From: Neisseria bergeri
Lineage (GTDB): Bacteria; Pseudomonadota; Gammaproteobacteria; Burkholderiales; Neisseriaceae
Assembly: GCA_003044455.1 (NCBI GenBank)
Contig: POWY01000010.1
Coordinates: forward strand, 23,005-87,004
Direction of reading: 5' to 3'
DNA length: 64,000 nucleotides
Each line of letters opens with the position of its first letter. Positions within the stretch are counted from its first letter, which is position 1. The notes beneath the pieces are model-generated. The model was not told the origin of the DNA. It did not search any database and saw only the letters and a list, made by a program, of their open reading frames with translations. Positions 37,645-48,078 of the stretch are shown here, piece by piece. The position numbers and the translations under genes were made by a program.

Positions 37645-38649
37645 TTAGAACGTGAAACCCGTTTCCAGTTCTTCATCGCCGACCAATTCGACCAAGAGCG
37701 CGTAGAGTGGGGCAAGTTCGGCATAACGGCGCGATACGCGGCGCAGATAGTTTAAGAAACGCGGAATTTCGGGACGGTATTTGTCTTTGCCGTCGCGGTA
37801 GTACAGGCGTGCGAAGATGCCTGCAACCTTCAAGTGCCGCTGCACGCCCATCCATTCGAACCAGCGGTAAAACTCGTCAAACGTCTCGGGGACGGGCAGG
37901 CCGGCAGCCCGCGCCTTTTCCCAGTAGCGGATAACCAAGTCCAAGACAAACTCTTCTTCCCATTCGATAAAGGCATCGCGCAACAGCGACACCAAATCGT
38001 AGGAAATCGGGCCGTAAAGCGCGTCTTGAAAGTCTAAAACGCCCGGCCTGCCGCGCGTCAGCATCAGGTTGCGGACGATAAAGTCGCGGTGCACATAGAC
38101 TTTGGGCTGCGCCAACAGGGGCGGCAGCAGCGTATCGATAGTCTGCTGCCAAAGTCGGCGTTGTTTGAATGTTAATTTGCGTCCCAATTCTTTTGCGACA
38201 AACCATTCCGGGAACAGGTTGATTTCGCGCAGCATCGTTTCACGGTCATATTCGGGCAAAACCCCTTCACGGCTTGCCTTCTGCAATTCGACCAGCTCGC
38301 CGATGGCCTCCAGCAGCAGCGCTTTGTGCGCCGTTTCGCCCTGTTCCTGAAGCATCGCGGTTAAAAACGTCGTATTGCCCAAGTCGTTCAATGCCACAAA
38401 CCCCAAATCCGTGTCCGCGTGCAATATCTGCGGTACATTGACCATGTCAAACAGTTTCTGCACTTTCAAATAAGGTGCGACACTCATCTTGTCGGGCGGC
38501 GCATCCATGCAGACGACGCTGCTGCCGTCTGAAAACGTTGCACGGAAATAGCGGCGGAAATCAGCATCCGCCGCCGCAAAGGCCAGTTCGAAATTGCGGT
38601 CGGGATAGACGGTCTGAAGCCAATTTTTCAGTTCGGTTTGTCGTTGCAT
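37645..38649 (-). CDS. amgK: N-acetylmuramate/N-acetylglucosamine kinase AmgK
   Basis: A 334-residue aminoglycoside-phosphotransferase-fold kinase. Catalytic segments are VYVHRDFIVRNLML (catalytic Asp) and GVLDFQDALYGPISYDL (Mg-binding Asp). AmgK phosphorylates the anomeric carbon of MurNAc, so that MurU can rebuild UDP-MurNAc, a cell-wall recycling route that bypasses fosfomycin. In Pseudomonas amgK is also next to, and divergent from, lptD. murU is not in this window beside it. The assignment rests on fold and neighbourhood. Confidence 0.82.
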   Translation of the reverse strand: MQRQTELKNWLQTVYPDRNFELAFAAADADFRRYFRATFSDGSSVVCMDAPPDKMSVAPYLKVQKLFDMVNVPQILHADTDLGFVALNDLGNTTFLTAMLQEQGETAHKALLLEAIGELVELQKASREGVLPEYDRETMLREINLFPEWFVAKELGRKLTFKQRRLWQQTIDTLLPPLLAQPKVYVHRDFIVRNLMLTRGRPGVLDFQDALYGPISYDLVSLLRDAFIEWEEEFVLDLVIRYWEKARAAGLPVPETFDEFYRWFEWMGVQRHLKVAGIFARLYYRDGKDKYRPEIPRFLNYLRRVSRRYAELAPLYALLVELVGDEELETGFTF

Positions 38650-38718
38650 AACAGTACTAAAGCATTTCAGGTTACAATAAACGTTATTCTAACTGGCAAA
38701 CCGACTTGAGGGGCGATT

Positions 38719-41124
38719 TTGGCTCGTTTATTTTCACTCAAACCACTGGTGCTGGCACTGGGCCTCTGCTTCGGCACGCATTGCGCCGCCGATACCGTTG
38801 CGGCGGAAGAGGCGGACGGGCGTGTCGCAGAAGGCGGTGCGCAGGGCGCGTCCGAATCCGTACAAGCTTCCGATTTGACCCTCGGTTCGACCTGCCTGTT
38901 TTGCAGCAACGAAAGCGGCAGCCCCGAGAGAACCGAAGCCGCCGTCCGGAGCAGCGGCGAAGCATCCATCCCCGAAGACTATACGCGCATTGTTGCCGAC
39001 AGGATGGAAGGACAGTCGCAGGTGCAGGTGCGCGCGGAAGGAAGCGTTATCATCGAACGGGACGGCGCAGTTCTCAATACTGATTGGGCGGATTACGACC
39101 AGTCGGGCGACACCGTTACCGCAGGCGACCGGTTCGCCCTCCAACAGGACGGTACGCTGATTCGGGGCGAAACCCTGACCTACAATCTCGAGCAGCAGAC
39201 CGGCGAAGCGCGCAACGTCCGTATGGAAACCGAACAAGGCGGACGGCGGCTGCAAAGCGTCAGCCGCACCGCCGAAATGTTGGGTGAAGGGCATTACAAA
39301 CTGACGGAAACCCAATTCAACACCTGTTCCACAGGCGATGCCAGCTGGTATATCAAGGCCGCTTCCGTCGAAGCCGATCAGGAACAGGGTGTGGGCGTTG
39401 CCAAGCATGCCTCGTTCGTATTCGGAGGCGTTCCCCTTTTCTATACGCCTTGGGCGGACTTCCCGCTTGACGGCAACCGCAAAAGCGGTCTGCTCGTTCC
39501 CTCCCTGTCCACCGGTTCAGACGGCATTTCCCTTTCCGTTCCCTATTATTTCAACCTTGCCCCCAACTTCGATGCCACTTTCGCCCCCGGCATTATCGGC
39601 GAACGCGGCGCGACGTTTGACGGACAGGTCCGCTACCTGCGTCCCGATTACAGCGGACAGACCGACCTGACCTGGCTGCCGCACGATAAGAAAAGCGGCA
39701 GGAACAACCGCTATCAGGCAAAATGGCAGCACCGGCACGATATTTCCGATACACTTCAGGCGGGTGTCGATTTCAACCAAGTCTCCGACAGAGGCTACTA
39801 CCGCGACTTTTACGGCAGCGAAGAAATCGCCGGCAACGTCAACCTCAACCGACGCGTATGGCTGGATTACAGCAGCAAGGCGGCTGGCGGCATTTTGAAC
39901 GTCGGATTGTCGGCACAAAAATACCAGACGCTGGCAAACCAAAACGGCTACAAAGACAAACCGTATGCCCTGATGCCGCGCCTTTCTGCCGATTGGCATA
40001 AAAACGCAGGCAGGGCGCAAATCGGCGTGTCCGCACAATTTACCCGCTTCAGCCACGACAGCCGCCAAGACGGCAGCCGCCTCGTCGTCTATCCCGACAT
40101 CAAATGGGATTTCAGCAACAGCTGGGGCTACGTCCGTCCCAAACTCGGACTGCACGCCACCTATTACAGCCTCAACCGCTTCAGCAGCCAAGAAGCCCGA
40201 CGCGTCAGCCGCACTCTGCCCATCGTCAATATCGACAGCGGCATGACCTTCGAACGCAATACGCGGATGTTCGGCGGCGGAGTCCTGCAAACCCTCGAGC
40301 CGCGCCTGTTCTACAACTACATTCCTGCCAAATCCCAAAACGACCTGCCTAATTTCGATTCGTCGGAAAGCAGTTTCGGCTACGGGCAGCTCTTCCGCGA
40401 AAACCTCTATTACGGCAACGACCGCATCAACGCCGCCAACAGCCTTTCCGCCGCCGTGCAGAGCCGTATTTTGGACGGCGCGACGGGGGAGGAGCGTTTC
40501 CGCGCCGGCATCGGTCAGAAATTCTATTTCAAGGATGATGCGGTGATGCTTGACGGCAGCGTCGGCAAAAACCCGCGCAGCCGTTCCGACTGGGTGGCAT
40601 TCGCCTCCGGCGGCATCGGCAGCCGCTTCATCCTCGACAGCAGCATCCACTACAACCAAAACGACAAACGCGCCGAGAACTACGCCGTCGGTGCAAGTTA
40701 CCGTCCCGCACAGGGCAAAGTGCTGAACGCCCGCTACAAATACGGGCGCAACGAAAAAATCTACCTGAAGTCCGACGGTTCCTATTTTTACGACAAACTC
40801 AGCCAGCTCGACCTGTCCGCACAATGGCCGCTGACGCGCAACCTGTCTGCCGTCGTCCGCTACAACTACGGTTTTGAAGCCAAAAAACCGATAGAAATGC
40901 TTGCCGGTGCAGAATACAAAAGCAGTTGCGGCTGCTGGGGCGCGGGCGTGTACGCCCAACGTTACGTTACCGGCGAAAACACCTACAAAAACGCCGTCTT
41001 CCTCACCCTGCAATTAAAAGACTTGAGCAATGTCGGCAAAAACCCCGCAGACAGGATGGATGTCGCCGTTCCCGGCTACATCCCCGCCCACTCTCTTTCC
41101 GCCGGACGCAACAAACGCCCCTGA
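38719..41124 (+). CDS. lptD: LPS-assembly outer membrane protein LptD
   Basis: An 801-residue beta-barrel that, with LptE, inserts lipooligosaccharide into the outer leaflet. A signal peptide (about 1-24) leads to an N-terminal jellyroll (LptA-like; RMEGQSQVQVRAEGSVIIERDGAVL), then a barrel rich in alternating strands. Cysteines C59 and C62, and C737 and C739, are placed like the two pairs that form interdomain disulfides in E. coli, where the C-terminal pair is adjacent. The start is TTG 38719 after GAGGGG. It is divergent from amgK and followed by a surA-like gene. DsbA1 nearby is a plausible oxidant (inference). Confidence 0.95.
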   Translation: MARLFSLKPLVLALGLCFGTHCAADTVAAEEADGRVAEGGAQGASESVQASDLTLGSTCLFCSNESGSPERTEAAVRSSGEASIPEDYTRIVADRMEGQSQVQVRAEGSVIIERDGAVLNTDWADYDQSGDTVTAGDRFALQQDGTLIRGETLTYNLEQQTGEARNVRMETEQGGRRLQSVSRTAEMLGEGHYKLTETQFNTCSTGDASWYIKAASVEADQEQGVGVAKHASFVFGGVPLFYTPWADFPLDGNRKSGLLVPSLSTGSDGISLSVPYYFNLAPNFDATFAPGIIGERGATFDGQVRYLRPDYSGQTDLTWLPHDKKSGRNNRYQAKWQHRHDISDTLQAGVDFNQVSDRGYYRDFYGSEEIAGNVNLNRRVWLDYSSKAAGGILNVGLSAQKYQTLANQNGYKDKPYALMPRLSADWHKNAGRAQIGVSAQFTRFSHDSRQDGSRLVVYPDIKWDFSNSWGYVRPKLGLHATYYSLNRFSSQEARRVSRTLPIVNIDSGMTFERNTRMFGGGVLQTLEPRLFYNYIPAKSQNDLPNFDSSESSFGYGQLFRENLYYGNDRINAANSLSAAVQSRILDGATGEERFRAGIGQKFYFKDDAVMLDGSVGKNPRSRSDWVAFASGGIGSRFILDSSIHYNQNDKRAENYAVGASYRPAQGKVLNARYKYGRNEKIYLKSDGSYFYDKLSQLDLSAQWPLTRNLSAVVRYNYGFEAKKPIEMLAGAEYKSSCGCWGAGVYAQRYVTGENTYKNAVFLTLQLKDLSNVGKNPADRMDVAVPGYIPAHSLSAGRNKRP

Positions 41125-41225
41125 CCGTCGGAAACCCGGCAGGAGCACCGTTCCTGCACAAGACGGCATTCCACCGACAACCCCAAACCCGCCATCAAAG
41201 GCAGGATTCAAAAGATAAGGAAAGA

Positions 41226-42227
41226 ATGATGAAAATCAAAGCCCTGATGATTGCCGCCGCATTGCTGGCAGCAGCCGATGTCCACGCCGCACCGCAAAAG
41301 GCAAAAACCGCACCTGCCAAAGCGGTCAAAGCTGCCGCCACGGCGCAAAAAGAAGCCGCACCCGCACAACAGCAGGGCGGTATCCGCTTTTCAGACGGCA
41401 TTGCCGCCGTTGCCGACAACGAAGTCATCACCAACCGCCGGCTTGCCGAAGCCGTTGCCGAAGCCGAAGCCACCCTGCCCAAAGACGCACAGATAAGCGA
41501 ATCCGAGCTGTCTAGACAGGTGCTGATGCAGCTTGTCAACCAATCCCTGATTGTACAGGCGGGCAAACGCCGCAATATCCAAGCGACCGAAGCCGAAATC
41601 GATGCCGTCGTCGCACAAAATCCCGCCCTCAAAAACCTCAGCCCCGCCCAACGCCGCGAGCTTGCCGACAACATCATTGCCGAAAAAGTCCGCCAGCAGG
41701 CAGTGATGCAAAACAGCCGCGTGAGCGAAGCTGAAATTGATGCCTTCCTCGAGCAGGCGCAAAAACAAGGCGTTACCCTGCCCGAAGGCGAGCCGATGCG
41801 CCAATACCGCGCCCAACACATCCTGATTAAGGCCGACAGCGAAAACGCCGCCGTCGGTGCAGAAAGCACCATCCGCAAAATCTACGGAGAGGCTCGCAAC
41901 GGCACGGATTTCGCAGGTTTGGCACGCCGATATTCCCAAGACGCAAGCGCGGGTAACGGAGGCGATTTGGGCTGGTTTGCCGACGGCGTGATGGTTCCCG
42001 CCTTTGAAGAGGCCATCCACAAGCTCAAACCCGGCCAGGTTGGCGCGCCCGTACGCACCCAGTTCGGCTGGCACATCATCAAGCTGAACGAAGTACGCGA
42101 GGCGGGCACGCCTCAGGAACGCGTCCGCAACGCCGTGCGCCAGTATATTTTCCAACAGAAGGCGGAGCGTGCGACCGCCGACCTGTTGCGCGACCTGCAT
42201 TCTGGCGCGTATGTCGACATCCGCTGA
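41226..42227 (+). CDS. surA: SurA-like periplasmic chaperone / peptidyl-prolyl isomerase
   Basis: A 333-residue exported protein: signal peptide (about 1-21), an Ala/Lys-rich segment, a SurA N-terminal domain (about residues 57-180), and one parvulin domain (about 197-300; AQHILIKADSE, then FAGLARRYSQDASAGNGGDLGWF and GWHIIKL). E. coli SurA has two parvulin domains and is longer. It lies downstream of lptD, as surA does in many proteobacteria, and would escort LptD and other barrels. ATGs at 41226 and 41229 are both possible; AAGGA precedes both, and 41229 has the better spacing. Confidence 0.88.
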   Translation: MMKIKALMIAAALLAAADVHAAPQKAKTAPAKAVKAAATAQKEAAPAQQQGGIRFSDGIAAVADNEVITNRRLAEAVAEAEATLPKDAQISESELSRQVLMQLVNQSLIVQAGKRRNIQATEAEIDAVVAQNPALKNLSPAQRRELADNIIAEKVRQQAVMQNSRVSEAEIDAFLEQAQKQGVTLPEGEPMRQYRAQHILIKADSENAAVGAESTIRKIYGEARNGTDFAGLARRYSQDASAGNGGDLGWFADGVMVPAFEEAIHKLKPGQVGAPVRTQFGWHIIKLNEVREAGTPQERVRNAVRQYIFQQKAERATADLLRDLHSGAYVDIR

Positions 42228-42240
42228 AACAGTTTGAATC

Positions 42241-42285
42241 AAAAAGCCATACCGATCGGCAAAAATCCGGGCGGTATGGCTTTTT
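42241..42285 (+). terminator. Terminator after surA
   Basis: AAAAAGCCATACCG and CGGTATGGCTTTTT form a 14-base perfect stem across a 17-base loop, ending in a T-run. Confidence 0.85.
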
Positions 42286-42299
42286 GGATTTCGAGTTAC

Positions 42300-42750
42300 T
42301 TTTACACCGTCATTCGTCATTCCCGCGAAAGCGGGAATCTAGAAACGAAAAGTAACAGGAATTTATCGGGAATGGCTGGAGTTTAAAAGTCTGGATTCTC
42401 GCGAAAGCGGGAATGACGGGATTTTGGGTTGTGGTAATTTATCGGGAAAACAGAAACCCCTATGCCGTCATTCCCGCGCAGGCGGGAATCCGGTTATTAA
42501 AAACCGCAGAGATTTATCCGAAGCAACAACAATCTTTCCATCGTCATTCCCGCGCGGGCGGGAATCTAGGATGTAGAATCTAAAGAAACCGTTTTATCTG
42601 ATAGTTTCTGTACCGAACGGTCTGGATTCCCGCCTTCGCGGGAATGACGGCATATCGGTTTCGGTGAGGACAAACCTAGATTCCTATCTGCGCAGGAATG
42701 ACGGGATTTTAGATTGCGGGTATTTATCGGGAATGATGATTTAAAGGTTG
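42300..42750. repeat. Neisserial intergenic mosaic element with dRS3 units (block A)
   Basis: At least six dRS3-type 20-mers (ATTCCC-N8-GGGAAT or close variants) at 42319-42338, 42395-42414, 42470-42489, 42546-42565, 42626-42645 and 42680-42699, separated by short repeat sequences. Bases 42542-42735 recur, in the same order, at 43577-43771. This accounts for most of the 770-base gap before the next gene. Bases 42751-42996 contain no gene that I can see. Confidence 0.88.
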
Positions 42751-42996
42751 CCTGAAACCTAAAAGCAACTGAAACGCAAAAACCAAATCCGCGCCTGCCG
42801 GGGAATGATGAAACAAAGAAGGCAGAAGTAAGGAGTCAGGATTTTTTCCTTGAATCTGCGAAAATTATTAAGCAGTTGAATGTTATTGTTTTATAATGCA
42901 GGCTTACGGTTGGGAAGCATATTTTCCGCATAAGCTGGAAAATGGCAGATTAATCGTAATTTCACGCTTTGTATCATATTAAACATAGGAATTTTA

Positions 42997-43375
42997 ATGA
43001 TGAAAAAATTATTGGCACCGTCAGTGCTTTCCCTGCTGGTAATCGCGGGGGGGGGTAGTTTCTAGCTACTCGCTTGCAGCGACGAATTCTGATGAGACTG
43101 CGGTTGTTGCAACAAATGACGGAAAAACGGCAGATGCTGAAAACAAAAAACTGAAACGCGGTTTGGCGGCACAAGCTGCGTTAAGCGGTTTATTCCAACC
43201 CTACTCTGTCGGCAAGGCAAACGTTACCGCCGCTGTGGGCGGTTATCGGTCGCAATCCGCATTTGCCGTCGGTGTCGGTTACCGTTACAACGAAAAATTT
43301 GCAACAAAAGCAGGATTTGCCTTTGCACCCGGCGGCGGTGCGGCTTATCACGCCGGTGTCAATTTCGAATGGTAA
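42997..43375 (+). pseudogene. Phase-variable minimal YadA-anchor surface protein (OFF, G9)
   Basis: From ATG 42997 the frame encodes a signal peptide start ([18 protein letters not shown]), then reaches a run of nine Gs at 43047-43055 and stops at TAG 43063. The next frame continues [18 protein letters not shown], then a short linker and a complete YadA-type trimeric autotransporter anchor ([22 protein letters not shown] to [10 protein letters not shown], ending in an aromatic residue). With eight Gs the protein would be 125 residues: signal, about 25-residue passenger, anchor. It resembles the C-terminus of NadA, but lacks any head or long stalk. This is a slipped-strand switch in the off phase, not decay. 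Confidence 0.85.
43047..43055 (+). repeat. Poly-G tract (9 G), phase-variation switch
   Basis: Nine consecutive Gs interrupt the signal-peptide coding of the YadA-anchor gene. Eight or eleven Gs would restore the frame. Confidence 0.85.
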
Positions 43376-43433
43376 GTGCCTCTAAATATTTAGCGGTAAA
43401 ACATACGCTTATTAAACGGTAAGCGTGCAGGCA

Positions 43434-43470
43434 ATGCCGTCTGAAACCTGAAACAGGCTTCAGACGGCAT
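43434..43470 (+). terminator. Inverted DUS pair after the YadA-anchor gene
   Basis: ATGCCGTCTGAAACCTG and CAGGCTTCAGACGGCAT form a near-perfect stem 58 bases after the stop. Confidence 0.8.
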
Positions 43471-43569
43471 TTTGACGCACGAAATCGGCAGATATGACGG
43501 AAATCGGCAATACCTATCTTGTCATTTCAAAACTTCAAAATCACGGCATTATCCGAAATCATAATCATC

Positions 43570-43841
43570 TCTCCGCCGTCATTCCCGCTCAAGCGGGAAT
43601 CTAGGACGTAGAATCTAAAGAAACCGTTTTATCCGATAAGTTTCTGTGCCGAAGGGTCTGGATTCCCGCCGTCGCGGGAATGACGGCGCATAAGTTCCCG
43701 TGCGGACAGACCTAGATTCCCACCTGTGCGGGAATGACGGGATTTTAGATTGCGGGTATTTATCGGGAATGGCGGTTTGGAAGTTCACTGAAACGCAAAA
43801 ACAACGGAAACCCAAAAAACCGGATTCCCGACTGTGGGAAT
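43570..43841. repeat. Neisserial intergenic mosaic element with dRS3 units (block B)
   Basis: dRS3-type units at 43581-43600, 43661-43680 and 43716-43735, plus a degenerate one near 43822. Bases 43577-43771 are a direct repeat of 42542-42735, so blocks A and B flank the phase-variable gene in the same orientation. The rest of the 43376-43888 gap holds only the DUS terminator. Confidence 0.85.
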
Positions 43842-43888
43842 GATGAGATTTGGGTTTCTGTTTTTGTGGGAATTTGCCGTATCGGTCT

Positions 43889-45769
43889 TCAGACGGCATT
43901 GCCTGCCGTTGTACCCGCGGGTGCGACTGCCTTGATGTAGTTGAGCGAGGTAAACTGCTTCTCGGCATCCAATTCAGTGATTTTGAACAATGCCTGCGAT
44001 TTGGGCAGCGCGTCAAACGGAATACCGGTCGCGCGCGTTACCAGCGGCAGCCCCTCGATGCGGACGAGGTCTTCTTTCAGAATCGTCGCGGTCAGTTCGC
44101 TGATGCCTTGCTGTTGCAGGTAAACCAGGCTCCAGTAGGCTTCCATTTGGCGTTGGAAGTCGGCGTAGGCGGTATAGGCGGCATCGAAGTCGCGCAGGGC
44201 GGCGAAAAGCTCGGCATCGCTTTTTTGATACAGTGGTTCGGCGGAGTCGTCGATCAGGCTGATGAGTTGCTTTTGGTTGATGTAGTCGGCGGCGCGGCGC
44301 AGCGGCGAGGTAAACCAGCCGTAATGCTGCACGCCCATGCCGATGTGCGGTTCGGATTTGGTGCTCATGCGCACTTTGCCTGCCGGTTGGACGCGGAATA
44401 GGCCGGGCAGCTCGTTTTCGTCCAGCATTTGCGCCCAAGTGCTGTTGGCAAGAATCATCATCTCGCTGACCAGCGTATCGATGGGCGAACCGCGTTCGCG
44501 GCGGACGACGGATACGTTGCCTTCTTCATCCAATTCGATGCTGTAATCGTATTGCGGCGCACGGTCGGGTTCGTATTTGCCGCGCGCTTTTTGCAGGGCG
44601 ATGGCGAATTGATAGAACCAAATCAGGTCTTGATGGTGGGCAAACATCATTTCGCCTGCTTCGTCCAAGCCGGTTTCAGCGTTGAAATGCGGCTCAATGG
44701 CTTGAATGCGCAGGTTTTCGGCGATGTTGACCGCTTCGATTTTGCAGGTTGGCGCGCCGACGTTGAACTCGCTGTCCACATCGAAATAAATGCTGACGGC
44801 AGGGCGGTACGCGCCCGCATCAAGGCTGAACGCGGCAATCCAGTTTTCGGGCAGCATGGTGATTTTGCCGCCGGGGAAATAAACCGTGCTCAAGCGTTCC
44901 ATGATGTTTTTTTCCATTTTGTCGCCCGGTTTAACGGCAAGCGACGGCGCGGCAATGTGGATGCCGACGCGCTTCATGCCGTTGCCCAAGTCGGTCAGGC
45001 TCAAAGCATCATCGACTTCGGTGGTCGATTCGTCGTCAATGGAAAAGGCAGTAACGTCGGCTTTGGGCAAGTCGGGCATTTCGGGAAGCGGAAGGTAGGG
45101 GAAACCTGTTCCTTTGGGGAAGCATTTGATTTCAAACCCGTCTTGCAGATATTGGGGAATGGACGTAATGCCGCCCGTTTTTTTCGCCAATTCGTAGGCG
45201 GAGGTTTTCAGCGCATCGGCGGCTTTGGTAAAGGCTTTATAGGTCAGCGACTGCTTGTCGGGCGCGTGCAGGATGGTTTTCAAATCCGCCGCGATTTCAG
45301 ACGGCATCTCACCGCGTTTCAAGGCTTCCGCCCAAGCGTCGATTTGCGCGTCTTGCTGTTTTTTGCGTTCGATGGCGGCAAGCGCTTGTTTCAAAGTTTC
45401 TTCAGGCGCGGCTTTGAACACGCCTTTGGCTTTTTTGTAGAAATACATCGGCGCGGCGTAAAGCGCAATCAAGGTCGCCGCTAGCTCGGTTTTGGTCGGC
45501 GCATGGCCGTAATATTCTTCGGCAATCGCTTCGGCGGTAAACTCCTCTTCGCCGCATACTTCCCACAATAAATCGGTGTCGATGTCCGCTGCCTGCGCCT
45601 GCGCGTTCTCCAAAAACGCCGCCATATCGCCGTCAAACTCGGCAAAGACATTATTTGCCTTCACTTTGGTGCGTTTGCCGTGTTGGGTATCGACTTGGTA
45701 GGTGGCATCGTTTTTTTGGACGACGGCGGCGACTTTGAATTGGCCGGACTCTTCGTAAAAAATATTCAT
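43889..45769 (-). CDS. RNase II family exoribonuclease
   Basis: A 626-residue protein with an RNB catalytic domain (about residues 225-530): FSIDDESTTEVDDALSL holds the metal-binding Asp cluster, and SEPHIGMGVQHYGWFTSPLRR is the substrate-closing region. It degrades RNA 3'-5'. Helical domains precede it, and I do not see clear cold-shock domains of classic RNase II/R, so it may be a divergent RNB member. The start at 45769 (MNIFYEESGQFKVAAVVQK) is better than the frame opening at 45796. The last three residues (NAV) and the TGA stop are written by an uptake sequence. Confidence 0.88.
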   Translation of the reverse strand: MNIFYEESGQFKVAAVVQKNDATYQVDTQHGKRTKVKANNVFAEFDGDMAAFLENAQAQAADIDTDLLWEVCGEEEFTAEAIAEEYYGHAPTKTELAATLIALYAAPMYFYKKAKGVFKAAPEETLKQALAAIERKKQQDAQIDAWAEALKRGEMPSEIAADLKTILHAPDKQSLTYKAFTKAADALKTSAYELAKKTGGITSIPQYLQDGFEIKCFPKGTGFPYLPLPEMPDLPKADVTAFSIDDESTTEVDDALSLTDLGNGMKRVGIHIAAPSLAVKPGDKMEKNIMERLSTVYFPGGKITMLPENWIAAFSLDAGAYRPAVSIYFDVDSEFNVGAPTCKIEAVNIAENLRIQAIEPHFNAETGLDEAGEMMFAHHQDLIWFYQFAIALQKARGKYEPDRAPQYDYSIELDEEGNVSVVRRERGSPIDTLVSEMMILANSTWAQMLDENELPGLFRVQPAGKVRMSTKSEPHIGMGVQHYGWFTSPLRRAADYINQKQLISLIDDSAEPLYQKSDAELFAALRDFDAAYTAYADFQRQMEAYWSLVYLQQQGISELTATILKEDLVRIEGLPLVTRATGIPFDALPKSQALFKITELDAEKQFTSLNYIKAVAPAGTTAGNAV

Positions 45770-45923
45770 TTTTCGGATTTTTCTGTGGAAACTCAAGCGG
45801 GCGATTTTAGCAGATTACCGAAAATGCCGTCTGAAAAAGGTTGTGGGAAGGCGGGTGCGGCTTTGCGGTGCTTGCGTTGCGTTTTTGACGGGGTACAATC
45901 GCCGTTTTTGAACGGAGGACGGA

Positions 45924-46556
45924 ATGGAGAATGTAAACCATGTGTCGGAACAGGCACGTTATGATGCCGAACGCAGGCAGGCGGAAGAGGCGTTGGCGGG
46001 CGTGTTTCCGGCAGTCAGTATCTTCGGCAGCGCGCGCACGCCGCAGAATCATGCAGATTATGCGTTCGCCTGCCGTCTGGCGCGGCGGCTGTCGGATTCG
46101 GGCATTGCCGTCATTTCGGGCGGGGGACCGGGGATTATGGAGGCGGCAAACAAGGGCGCGTTTGCCGGAAAATCGGTTTCGGTGGGGCTGAACATCGTCC
46201 TGCCGCACGAGCAGAAGCCGAATCCGTATCAGGACATCGCCTTGCGGTTTTCCCGTTTTGCCGAACGCAAGGCGGTGTTTTTCCGCTATTCCCAAGCTTA
46301 TGTCGTGATGCCGGGCGGCTTCGGGACGCTGGACGAATTGTTTGAAATCCTGACCTTGGTGCAGACGGGCAAAGTGCCGCCGCGTCCGGTCGTTTTGGTC
46401 GGAAAGGCATTTTGGTCGGGTCTGGCGGAGTGGGTGAACGCGCAGCTTTTGGCGCGCGGTCTGATTTCCGAAGGGGCCGCTTCTTTGTTCGCCATATCGG
46501 ACGACGAAGACGAAATCGTTGCGTATCTGTCGGAACACGGGCTTCAGACGGCATAG
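45924..46556 (+). CDS. LOG family nucleotide phosphoribohydrolase-like protein
   Basis: A 210-residue Rossmann-fold protein of the LOG (lysine-decarboxylase-like, TIGR00730) family. The motif PGGFGTLDE and the upstream GGGPGIMEAANKGA are diagnostic. Characterised members cleave the N-glycosidic bond of nucleoside 5'-monophosphates, including cytokinin ribotides; most bacterial members have unknown natural substrates. GGAGG precedes the ATG. The C-terminus (LQTA, stop) is encoded by an uptake-sequence core. It lies upstream of purB, which suggests purine nucleotide metabolism, but that link is inference. Confidence 0.9.
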   Translation: MENVNHVSEQARYDAERRQAEEALAGVFPAVSIFGSARTPQNHADYAFACRLARRLSDSGIAVISGGGPGIMEAANKGAFAGKSVSVGLNIVLPHEQKPNPYQDIALRFSRFAERKAVFFRYSQAYVVMPGGFGTLDELFEILTLVQTGKVPPRPVVLVGKAFWSGLAEWVNAQLLARGLISEGAASLFAISDDEDEIVAYLSEHGLQTA

Positions 46557-46570
46557 CGTCCTGAGAGTGA

Positions 46571-47998
<1,428 letters not shown>

Positions 47999-48014
47999 GC
48001 ATTTACTGAAACCG

Positions 48015-48044
48015 ATGCCGTCTGAACGCGCGTTCAGACGGCAT
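48015..48044 (+). terminator. Inverted DUS pair after purB
   Basis: ATGCCGTCTGAACGCG and CGCGTTCAGACGGCAT abut almost directly, with a T-run after them. Confidence 0.85.
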
Positions 48045-48078
48045 TTTTAAGATAACGGGACATACGGGGGCGATATTT

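Noticed and set aside
42300..42750. Possible CRISPR array, because short palindromic repeats recur at near-regular spacing
   Set aside because: The units are dRS3 inverted repeats with variable 8-base centres and irregular, repeated spacers. No cas genes are present.
45797..45923. A short gene upstream of the LOG-family gene
   Set aside because: The region holds only a DUS and the rnb-family leader. No frame has a ribosome site.
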